In this document: in pieces, positions 54,799 through 64,000 of the stretch
Numbering within the stretch: the stretch's first letter is position 1
Layout of the letters: every line of letters begins with the position of its first letter
Assembly: GCA_030142905.1 (NCBI GenBank)
Contig: JASJOG010000003.1
Location: 62,001 to 126,000, forward strand
Direction of reading: 5' to 3'
Length of the DNA: 64,000 nucleotides
Origin: Heliopora coerulea
Lineage: Eukaryota; Cnidaria; Anthozoa; Scleralcyonacea; Helioporidae
The notes under the pieces: model-generated
What the model saw: the letters and a program-made list of their open reading frames with translations, nothing else
Told to the model about the DNA's origin: nothing
The model's database searches: none
Translations under genes and position numbers: made by a program

Positions 54799-56370
54799 CT
54801 AAAGTTTATTGTTGATCAAGCTGCACATCGATGGAATAAAAGTATTTTGGTAACGCTTGGTATTAGTTCGAGGAATATTAAATGTTTTCTTTCTCCTAAG
54901 ATTGTACTTTGGTTGGTATCTTTGAGGAAGTAATCCGTATAATTTGTGTGATTGATCACACATAATCTTTTTTAAAAGTTTTTCACACAAATCGTGTCTC
55001 CGGCTTTGTAGTGTTGGTAGCTTGAAGTTCTTTAGATTTTGCTAGTACAACTCTCCTGGAGATAAAATTGACAGCACGCGTTTTTGAACTCGTTCTAGGT
55101 CGTCACTTTGGTAACTCGACAGGGAATGGTGGAACACAGGTGCACAATATTCAAGCACAGGTCTAATGCAGGTGCAATAGAACATAATGATATCTTCTAT
55201 TGGTACACGCGCGCGTTTTAGTAAAACTATAAAGTATAGGCGTTTGTTAGACTTCCTTATGACGTTGTTAATATGATCGTTCCACAGTAAAGTGTTGAAA
55301 ATGGTCACTCCAAGAATCTTGGCATGGTCGACAACGTCAAGTTCCTTTCCTTCCACAGTTATCGGGTCAAAGGAATGTTTTTGTTTCTTGAAATCGATGA
55401 TCATCTCCTTGCACTTTTCTGTGTTTAGTTGTAACTTGTTTTCATGTGTCCAGTCCTGCACAATAACGGCGTCGCTTTGGATGGTGTTGCAGTTTCCTTT
55501 TTTAACAAATTCGGCAACAGTCGTATCGTCGACATATTTCCACTTGCTGGCATTGGGGAATCTTAAGTCATCAATCATTAACAGGAATAACCACCGGCCA
55601 AGTTTGGTGCCTTGAAGGATGCCTGAAGGTATAAGGCCCCATTCTGAATAACAGTCGTTTGCAAGCTTCACACGTTGTTTTCGGTCCATCAAAAAGTCGC
55701 ATACCCAGCGTGCAATCCCAGGCGGAATCGAGAGGTTACAAATTTTCTGAACCAGAATTCGATGATCAATTAGATCAAAAGCTTTCCTGTAGTCTAACAG
55801 CATAATCCTCGCCGCAGCACCAGTAGCATCGGTGGCTTCTGACCACCTATGTACCATTGAAATAAGGGCTTGTGTGGTTGAGGACTTCGGGATGGCTTCA
55901 AACTGATCTGGGTCAATGATCGAGAGAATGGTTGGGGCGATGTGCTTTATGACAATGAAGTCTTCAGCAACCTTCGATAAAGCTGGAGTAAGTGATATTG
56001 GTCTAAGATGCTTACTAGCGTTTGTCACAGGTTTAATTTTAATTATGGGAGTGATATCTGCCAATTTCCAAGATGACGGGAATTTTTGTTCTGCAAAAGT
56101 GCTGTTAAGCGCAGAGCAGACAGGCTGTGCAAGGACTTCTGCATACTCGTTAAGAAACCAGTTCGATATACCATCAGGACCGGATGCTTTTCGGGGATTG
56201 AGTCTTTTCAAAGCTGAATAAGTGTCGGCCTCAGACAGTACAGGTGCCACAAACTCTTCATCGTAAGGAGGAAGAAAGTCTAAAGGTTGGTAGGCCTTCG
56301 TGGGTTCCAAAAAGGCGTTATTAATTAAATTTGCAATTGCCAGGGGGCTCGAGGTCGTCAAATTGGTCAA
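54799..56370 (-). pseudogene. LINE reverse transcriptase, one premature stop
   Basis: RT motifs in order: RKASGPDGISNWFLNEYAE, LRPISLTPALSKVAEDF, MLLDYRKAFDLIDHRILV, IPSGILQGTKLGRWLF, the catalytic YVDDTTVAEF, HAKILGVTIF and CIRPVLEYCAPVFHHSL. The frame from 56370 ends at TAG (55042), then stays open through LPTLQSRRHDLCEKLLKK to SLINNKL at 54799. Only this one stop breaks the C-terminal part. The last ~80 residues match the plus-strand copy at 53820. It is probably inactive as read. Confidence 0.9.
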
Positions 56371-57454
56371 AGTGGAGTTGGGAACGGAGGTCCTCAGAAC
56401 CAGCAGCTGGGGTCATACCTGCAATCTTTTTAACATCACTCCACCACTGACTTGGTTTGGTCTCCTTTAGATGTTGGACTTTCGATGAAAAAAATCTGGC
56501 ACGACAAGACTTCATTTCGCGATTTACACGATTTCGATATAAATGGAAAAGTTCTTTGTCACCACTTCTGAACGCTTTTTGACGAAGTTTAATAAGCTTT
56601 TTTAAATCAGCAGTAAACCATGGTGGATCGTTCACGTGTAGTTTCGATGGTTTGAGTGGCATAATATTGTCGAGGCCAATTCGTACTAGGTCCACAAATG
56701 CATGTAACTTTTCTTCGCAATTGGTAAAAGAGTCCAGAATGGACCAGTCACAAGAGCTTAGATATCTACCAAGTTCATTTTTCCTGCTGCGGCGGGTGTC
56801 CCTTTTACACACCGTTCGGCGACTGGAGGCTTGCGGTAGTCTCTTTTTGGGATGGAGCATGATTACATTGTGATCTGATAATCCGAAAGGAGGATGACTT
56901 TCAACAGAGTCTTTATCATACAGCTGAGGAAGATTGGTCAATATCAAGTCTAGGATTTGGTCACCTCTAGTTGGTATACGAACAAGCTGTTTCATTTTAA
57001 ATTGGTTTAGTAGCCGATTGATGTTAAGTCGATTAAAATCGCCCATCAACAAAATTCCGCAACCAGGGTAAAGGCCTTCGATGGACGTTAGTGTGGAAGA
57101 CAGGTAGTCAATCATGGTGTTGTCGTCCGCACTCGGAGGATGGTATACTGTTCCAGCCACAATGCAAGGGACTCCACGAGGGAGTCTATTTGGTTTAATG
57201 TGTACCCAAAGTACTTCAAATTCGGGATGATGCAAGTGGTTCAACGATTTATGTTTGATTGAGTTTTGTATGTATATACAAACACCACCATGGGCACCAG
57301 TTGTTCGATTTTTGCAGATAAGATTATAGCCGGGAATATGAGTGCAATCCTCACTAATGGCTGCATGAAGCCAAGTTTCGGTGAAACAAGCTATATCAGG
57401 TTTATTTAGCTTGATACAGAGGCTTACTTCGTCGATCTTGGAAGCGAGAGACAT
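56321..57454 (-). pseudogene. LINE apurinic-type endonuclease domain
   Basis: Catalytic landmarks are visible: ACFTETWLHAA (Glu), GAHGGVCIYI, LLMGDFNRLNIN (Asp-Asn), DLILTNLPQLY and GLSDHNVIML (Ser-Asp-His). It continues into the linker HVNDPPWFTADLKKLIKLRQ. The reading frame runs off 16 codons after overlapping the RT frame, so a frameshift separates it from the RT. Confidence 0.9.
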
Positions 57455-57744
57455 GATGTTGGTCCCATAATTTCAGAAAGACATAATGGACTAGATTAGA
57501 GTAGAGAATAATTTTATACTTCTTCTTGCCTTGCAAGGTTAAGCGGGCGTTTATATGTTATGTGACTCGGTAAAGTTAAAGTTTAATCAATCCAAGACTT
57601 CGTATCGAACTGAACTCTTAATTAATGGTAATCATACCCAAAAATTTCCAATTTTTTTTGCTGAATCCCAAATATCTCTTTAAACTTTTAAAAATTCCGG
57701 TAATGGCAACGATTTCCTACTTTTCTAACACTTGAACTGCATGG

Positions 57745-58461
57745 TATACCGTATTTATTCCAATAGACGCCCTGGGCGTTTATTCAAAATTTAAGCTCTA
57801 AAGGGGGGCGTTTATTAGAGAGAAGCGTTTATTAGAGAGGGGCATTTATTTCAAAATTTAATATTTCAACTTCAAAAATATAAAATGTTCACACGAAATT
57901 CACGCAAATTTTTACAATGTCAATTTCACCGTCATCATCGTTAGTAATAAAAGATAGAAAGTTTGTTCACAGCACTCTCAACATCAGAATGAGCGATTAA
58001 AAACAAAAAAAATTTTCACAAAATTCTACAATGAAATTTTCACTCAATTTCTATGTCATCGCATCATACTCAAAAAAAAAGTTCGTCATCTGCGTCCTCA
58101 AAATCCAAATCAGCGATGACCTTGAAAGGATCGGGCCTAACGCATTCTTGCAGGACTGAAAGTTGAGACTGGAGCTGTCTCGCTCCAGATTCACACGGCT
58201 GTCCTTCCTTGAAACAGTGAATGAATGATCTTCAGATCCGTCGACTGAAAGGTTAAGCACGCAGGTTTTCAAAGATTTCAAAATTTCACAAACGGGCCCA
58301 TTTAGTTTACTGGGGCACGTTTCTTGGAAGGGGGACGTTTATTGGAAGGGGGCGTTTATTGGAGGGGGGCGTTTATTAAATATTTTTATGAGTTGAGGAG
58401 GTGTTTATTGGAGAGAGGCGTTTATTAGATAGTAGGCGTCTATTGGAACAAATACGGTATA
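57745..58461. mobile_element. DNA element with GGCGTTTATT sub-terminal repeats
   Basis: The left end TATACCGTATTTATTCCAAT and right end ATTGGAACAAATACGGTATA are inverted over ~27 bases, with one TA or TATA at each edge. Both sub-terminal zones carry repeated GGGGCGTTTATTGGAG-type units. The minus frame at 58281-58051 (76 codons, acidic start GSEDHSF) may be the end of a dead transposase; I cannot name the superfamily. Confidence 0.75.
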
Positions 58462-58587
58462 TGACTTCCTGGCCCCACGGCCAGTCGGCGTCCCTGCCTA
58501 TTACGTTTCTCAGGCATGTGGGGAATAACCTTGCTAAGGGGACTCATGCAAGATAAGGTGAATTAGCCTTACTAAGTAATTATATAC

Positions 58588-58689
58588 CTCAGGTGGATAT
58601 ACGTCAGGTAGATTGCTGAACATGCTTGCTGTCAAAACTGTACTAGGTTTCAGGGATAGATTTTGTGTACCCGGAGCACAGCACAGAGT
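58588..58689 (-). CDS. Orphan exon-like open segment, unrecognised
   Basis: 102 bases (34 codons, phase 0 both sides). On the minus strand it has an excellent acceptor, tctttctctctgtgtgttcag, and a donor, CTGAG/gtatat. It starts TLCCAPGTQNLSLKP and ends SNLPDVYPPE. I recognise no family, and no neighbouring exon is clear. Confidence 0.35.
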
Positions 58690-59090
58690 CTGAACACACA
58701 GAGAGAAAGATGAATAATTTGATAAAACTAACTTTATCACTTTACTGTAAATGAAATTGCTTTGGCATTAGAAGGAAAGTCGTCTCTAGACCATATACTG
58801 AAATGAACTGGATCTGGCGATAGGGCCAACCAATATCTCCACGACAGACACATCAGATCTTAAATGAACCGTAACCTCTTAGTTTCCATACCATCCATAA
58901 CAATTCGTTGTCTACCTTGGTACTTAGGATGAATAATTTATTCGAAATTTGTCCAATGAGATCTTAGCGTTTCTAATATAAAATGTTCTGTAAACATAGT
59001 TATTTGCATAAAAATAAACATTTGTGAACTGGGAAGAATAGAGTACAGCTGAAATTTGGAGAACACTAGCGGGAAATTATTCGTGCTAAA

Positions 59091-61223
59091 ATGCTTCCTA
59101 CTTTCGTTGTATTGAGTGTAGTGTTGAATTTCATCGTTCAAGTATATTGTAAGGTAAGTATTCGGTTCCAATTCTAATTTCCTGTGCTTATAGAAGCTTT
59201 TGGTTGAGCCACTACATCAAGATAATAGAATATCGATCGTTGTCAACCTCAAAGTATATAACGCATATGTAGAGAGCACCTAGATACGTTTGACAGCCAT
59301 TACTAAGTACTAATTGAGTCAGTGTTTGCTTAATACCAGTTAAGAAATTATTCGCCCCTAAATAGTTAATCAATAAGGTCTCCTGCCTGTCGTATACTCT
59401 AGGTAAAAAAGCTCATCATTTGCTAGTCTCAACGTATTAGCCATATAATCCTTGTGTACAATGTTGTTAGTTATATGCTGAAACGGGGAAAGAATCTAAA
59501 TAAATGCACTAAAATGACTTTGACTGAATGATTGGAAGTAAACGTTAGAAGATTTGAGCACAATTAAAGACGGATTCAACATTTAGAACACATAAAACTG
59601 GAGGCATCCTGCATTTGCTGTATTTTTAAATTATACAGTATATGTTATAGGTGCTCTGCATGATAAACATGTGATTATCCACGGGTGGTATATTTTTGAG
59701 CTGAAGTCTTGAAATCATTTTGTTCAGGCAAAAAAGACGAAGCAATCACACTAGAGTAAAGTCTCTTCCTGCCAAAGAAACTCAATGCAAAGCAAAAACT
59801 GAATTCATCAGGGTGTGACCAGACATTTAGATTGCTTCTTTTTCAGAACAGGCCGGAAATTACACTTTGCATACCGAAGATTGATAATATGAATATTAAT
59901 TGTATTAATATTTGTCTTAGAGTCTCATAAAGATTGTAATCGGGATAACAGTGGGATTACGCACGATGGGCGAAAAAAAGAATAATATATCCCTTTACCT
60001 GCTGCATATTTCTTATAACTTTTTTAATTGGTACATGGAGTTTATAAATGCTTTGTGTACAAATCAGGAGTCTTCGAAATGATAAATTGCTTATTATAAA
60101 TTCAAAAGTGAAAACGCGTTAATAATTACGTTTACCTATTTGAATGTTGTGCTCAGGTTTTTTCATGGTTCCTTTTTAATAACTTTTCCATGACAGGACT
60201 TTTACCGACAAGAAATTCTGGCAACTTCGGTAAAAGAAGAGCCCGACGTAAGTATTAGTATAGGCATGTAGTTAGTGAAATGGTGCACAGAGAGATGATG
60301 TCACGCAGGACCCAATTTCAAACACCAATCTCGGAATCATCACTGAACTTAGGGCGAAACCTGTAAATGTCCATGGAAAATAAATGCTCATCTACAATGT
60401 TTTCACCCGAAACGTCCGAGTGTGTTTGAAGTGGGGGAGGGGTACGAGAGGATTTATTTAGCTATTACACATTTATTGGGAAGATCCCTTGTTAATCTCT
60501 CTTAACGCCGCAAAACGGCTATGGAATCCTTCTAGGTCTGTGAAATCACCAAATTTTTACCAAAAAGGATCCATCTACTCTCTTTAATATTTCGGAGGAA
60601 GATGGATCTCCTATCCCCCGTACCGATAGCGTGATGGCATTGACTCATCAAGTGTTACAACCTGTGCCCGGACTTCCTGTGACGTCATTTTATTGTCTTG
60701 TTTTCGAACATCACTCATATGTTACACAAAAACTTGTCTTTGTGTCTTCTTGTCTCAGGCAATTGTGGTGTCTTCATTTCCCCTGAAATAAAACGCGAGC
60801 ATTTTTACCTATAATTTATAGCCTTCCTTCACTAGGAAGTTGAAAGACGAAAATGGCAACATGCCCTTCTCAAATAGTGAAGGAAATTTCACGATTATCC
60901 GATACATTTTGAAAGTCAACCAAAATTATGTGATTTAAACTTCCACCATTGGCACCGTTGTTTTACTAGCGGAGCTATTGAGTCAATTGGGAAGAGTGAT
61001 GAAAATCCATCTTAAGTGCCGGAAATTCTCGAGACAACTCGACGCTAATATTTGACTTACTGCGTTTTAAATATCCGATTTTCAAGTTATTTGCTTCTGC
61101 ATATTTCTTAATAGCCCATTACTTTATTTACTTTAGTTTGACAGCTTGGCTCGAGTGGAAACGCATGAGAAAGAAGATGAAGTGTTCGTCAAGCCAAAAC
61201 CCAATAGGATCGTAAGAAAAAAC
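59091..61223 (+). CDS. Candidate secreted-protein gene, first three exons
   Basis: Three consecutive phase-0 exons are joined by strong splice sites. Exon 59091-59153 encodes MLPTFVVLSVVLNFIVQVYC, a typical signal peptide (hydrophobic core, small or Cys end), with donor AAG/gtaagt. Exon 60197-60247 follows acceptor ttccatgacag (DFYRQEILATSVKEEPD, donor gtaagt). Exon 61137-61223 follows acceptor tttactttag (starts FDSLARVETHEKEDE, ends KPNRIVRKN, donor gtaagt). The 67 residues read as signal peptide plus acidic pro-region with a basic end. That suits a secreted precursor processed at basic residues, but no mature domain or cysteine pattern is visible before the window ends. Family unknown; later exons lie beyond 64000 or are unrecognised. 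Confidence 0.6.
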
Positions 61224-61501
61224 GTAAGTTAATCTTTTGATATTCAATTGCGAATGTAACTCTCTTCCTGACCAATCTACTCAACTTTGAGGTGACTTTG
61301 AAACTATCTGAGTAGTATTTACCTATTACTTTAAAGTCAATCCTAAATAGTTGTAAATCAGCAAGGCTTGTATTTCTTTGACCAGCAAGGCAGCAAAACT
61401 AATTCTGCCTTGAGGCGCGTTATACACATGCGTCTGTCATTCTGGTGTATGCAATAACTCCAGGACAGTCTATTGAGAGTATGCACTCGATGTCATATAG
61501 C

Positions 61502-61573
61502 CACCATGTTGGTGTTCCCTAACAAAAGAATTTCGATCATCTTTTTTTGTTAGGAACACCAACATGGCCGCCA
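61502..61573. repeat. Inverted repeat, ~25-bp arms
   Basis: ACCATGTTGGTGTTCCCTAA on the left pairs with TTAGGAACACCAACATGG on the right, with a ~20-base centre. It is a small foldback or MITE relic in the third intron of the candidate secreted-protein gene. Confidence 0.7.
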
Positions 61574-61854
61574 TGCCCTCTGTTATTTGCTTCTCTGGAG
61601 ATGCTCAATAGAGCAAAATTTGTACTTATGATTTGTTTCCTTTCGTCTTCGAGAGTCTAAGGAATTTAATACATACATCAGGATGGCAATCGAGATGCAC
61701 AAAATCGTACATGAATTTGTGCCATTTATAGTTCAGGTTATTTACACAGGGGGAAGAACCTCAACCTTGGACCGTTATGGTACCATTTCATTATATGGTA
61801 CGTAGAAATGTTCTGTTCACACGTGTTGTTGAACCGTTATGGTAACATTCCATT

Positions 61855-61885
<31 letters not shown>

Positions 61886-63560
61886 GTTATCATTAACGCC
61901 AACCTCAAACTCATTAACGCGAAAATGCATTCATTTTAATAAAATCGACAATCATCAATGCTTTTGTCACGCTCATTTTGAAATTTTTGCATATAAAGTG
62001 AGTTTTATTAGCGTAGATACGCAACCATGTGCATCAAAGGGCATTCTATAGCCTCAAAACATGACCATTAACACCATTTTAGTATACGTTAGGAAAAATA
62101 AAATTTTAATTACGCAATATACTTCTCTGGTCTGTTGGAACGTCGAGTTAAGGTTTTATCGAATTCGGACATGTATAAAATATAAGGGAATGAAACTGTT
62201 ATAATTCTTATATAAACTGAGTTCGGTTAGACCTTTCGAACCTCTTTTATTTCGCCAATATGTTGATGACTGTTTTGCTATTTTTCGCTCAGCCGACCAC
62301 GTTCTATGTGTTCGGCTGAGTCCTTTCAAGACTATGTTAACTCACAACATTGAAATGTGTTTTGTAGTAGGATAGAGAATAATTCTATTCTATCTTTCTT
62401 GAACGTTTTAATTGATTGCGCACATGGCATTCAACTTCTGTTTATCGGAAGCCCACGTTCAGCAGTTTGTTTATAAATTTTGATTGTTTTATTCCCTTAT
62501 CTTTTAAACGTGGTTTCGTCTGCCCCTTCACTTAACTGATATTATCAAATTTTCTCATCATAGTACATTATTCCTGACAAGTATAATTTCAAGCAGTTAA
62601 TCAACTGTAGTTCACAGCACTTTGCTAATACACATCAACTTTTACGTCTTAGACAAAACATACATATTTTCGGATCAAAGCGTAAAATACACAGCAGTAC
62701 TGGACTGCATGAAAGCATTGATATCAAAACTTTATTTAGCCGTAAAACTGTTTTTTTCTCAGGGACGCGAAAGTCGATGTTTTAACAAAGCGCTGTGAAC
62801 TAAAGTATATGTTAAGATTCCATTTTGACCCTGCAAAAGACTGAACAACTGTCTTCAGTTGCATAATTCAATGTTGTGAGTTAAGACAATTCTGAGAGGG
62901 CTCAGCGGAGCAGAACGTGGTCAGTAGAGCATTTTACATAGCCGAACAGTCATCGATATATTGGCGAAATAAAAGAGGTTCGAACAGTGACGTAACGCAA
63001 CTACAGGGGGTCCTTAGGACATTTTCGTTCAGGGGCCCCCGTCACCCCCCTCAGTGTCGACATATATTTCAAGACTTTAATCTCAATTGTCTTTACAGAT
63101 TCATCGGGGACACCTTAGCGGTAGGAGACCCTTAGGAGTTGCTCTAACCCTGACCATAGTCCGTTACGCCACTGGGTTCGAACAGTCTAACAGAATTCAG
63201 TTTATGTACGAATTATGATAGTTTTATTCCATTATCTTTTATACATTTCGGGATTCCATATAACCTTAACTCAACCCTGCATAAGACCGAACATGTATCT
63301 TCCGTAATTGAACTTTTATTATCCCTAATATATAGTAGAATGGTATTAATGGTTGTCTGTTGGCCCTACAGAATGCCCCTTGATGCAAATGGTTGCGTAT
63401 CTACGCTAATGAATGTCACTTTCTATGCAAAAATGGTAATTGAAAGCGACAGAAGCGTTAATGAATGTCGATTGAATAAAATGGATGTCTTTTTACGTTA
63501 ACAAGTTTGAGGTTGGCGTTAATGATAGTATATTTTCTGGTAATGAGCAGCAAAAGGTGT
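61855..63560. mobile_element. Inverted pair of Penelope-like element copies
   Basis: Two diverged PLE copies lie head to head in mirror image. The left arm (61855 to ~62690, plus) reads EPLLFRQYVDDCFAIFRSAD (RT catalytic YVDD) and then TSVYRKPTFSSLFINF, the conserved PLE block after the RT. The right arm (63560 to ~62720, minus) reads EPLLFRQYIDDCSAM and lacks ~200 bases of the later block. Outer ends match: ACACCTTTTGCTG on the left, CAGCAAAAGGTGT on the right. Both copies are broken. A hAT MITE sits in the right arm. A 24-bp imperfect direct repeat (ACCGTTATGGTA...) lies at the left edge (61773 and 61834). Confidence 0.8.
62985..63174. mobile_element. hAT MITE nested in PLE, 190 bp
   Basis: The ends CAGTGACGTAACG and CGTTACGCCACTG are inverted, flanked by the exact 8-bp duplication GGTTCGAA (62977-62984 and 63175-63182). 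Removing it restores the match between the two PLE arms. Confidence 0.93.
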
Positions 63561-64000
63561 ATACGATACACAGGAAAGTTCTTGCTCACACAAGTTCTGA
63601 ACCAAAACGATTAATTTCTGGTCCCAGAGAAGTTCCAGTGTCCCGTATGTTCACAACGGATCTGAAGCAGTCCAGGTTTTGTGAACGCAACTTCCCTCTC
63701 GGTTCCATTATCAGGAACAGTCCAACATGGAAGAACAATTTGTGTTTCTGTGTGCAGAGGGCCTTAAACGTTTACATTACCTTGTTTGAAAGACAGATAA
63801 TACATTCATGTTGATCGCTTTTTAATTTTTGTTGCCGAAAAGCAAATGTAACACTTTATGTACAATTTACAGGAAGTAAAGCAAGCTTTATAAAATATGT
63901 GATCTAACATGTACAACGGCATCACAAATTATAATCCCACCACATTTAGCTTTAGTTGTTTTTATGATATACATAGCATTATCTATAAGTAAGAAAAACT
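63561..64000. other. Right end, no gene recognised
   Basis: The plus frame open to 63814 starts inside the PLE arm and has no family features. The remainder is AT-rich and unassigned; it is probably intron of the candidate secreted-protein gene. Confidence 0.4.

Larger units (their letters stand above)
54650..57475 (-). mobile_element. Nearly intact non-LTR retrotransposon (CR1/L2-like)
   Basis: A 2.8-kb LINE reading right to left: endonuclease (57454-56321), RT (56370-55042), C-terminal part (to 54799), 3' UTR and a GATA-type tail (54650-54672). It is 5'-truncated close to the start of the endonuclease; an in-frame stop lies just upstream of the first ATG. Only one frameshift (56321-56370) and one TAG (at 55042) interrupt the coding frame, so it is young compared with the copy at 35.5 kb. 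It faces the truncated copy at 53820-54061 tail to tail. Confidence 0.92.

Noticed and set aside
55292..56221. Plus-strand frames within the LINE
   Set aside because: They are antisense shadows of the reverse-transcriptase coding strand.
63485..63814. 109-codon plus-strand frame
   Set aside because: It starts inside the PLE right arm, antisense to its coding direction, and has no recognisable domain.

Overview
This is a window of animal nuclear DNA, AT-rich, intron-rich and crowded with transposable-element debris. The mix fits a cnidarian, probably an anthozoan such as a stony coral or sea anemone: three deeply conserved single-copy metazoan genes with GT-AG introns, tRNA-derived SINEs, CR1/L2-like LINEs, Penelope-like elements (PLEs), many short terminal-inverted-repeat (TIR) elements and a hammerhead ribozyme. 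The species assignment is inference. No bacterial gene, CRISPR array or operon is present.

Layout. (1) 1616-7536, minus: 5' half of VPS26C (DSCR3, Retriever subunit), continuing past the left edge; one of its introns appears to be of the rare AT-AC type. (2) 7537-7894: a short divergent promoter region. (3) 7895-18062, plus: complete NAA50, an N-alpha-acetyltransferase, in six exons. (4) 19572-49958, minus: TBC1D23, a golgin and FAM21 adaptor, with 16 exons placed and one linker stretch unresolved; it meets NAA50 tail to tail. Its introns hold most of the mobile DNA: a degraded LINE at 35.5-38.6 kb, another reverse-transcriptase (RT) remnant at 46.6-47.2 kb, three SINE families, hAT copies, two foldback insertions with 13-bp target duplications, and a structurally complete type I hammerhead ribozyme at 25.82-25.88 kb. 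(5) 50-58.5 kb: repeat-rich, with a PLE GIY-YIG fragment inside a TIR element, a mariner-like MITE, a nearly intact LINE facing a truncated sister copy tail to tail, a GGCGTTTATT-type DNA element, and two orphan exon-like segments. (6) 59091-61223, plus: first three exons of an unrecognised secreted-protein gene. (7) 61855-63560: an inverted pair of PLE copies with a hAT MITE nested in one arm and a perfect 8-bp target duplication.

VPS26C (Retriever, endosome-to-surface recycling) and TBC1D23 (capture of endosome-derived vesicles at the Golgi) both act in endosomal sorting, and NAA50 lies between them. Nothing in the sequence shows that this proximity is functional. The strongest unusual signals are the hammerhead ribozyme, the paired foldback insertions sharing one architecture, the AT-AC intron, and the duplicated splice donor in TBC1D23.
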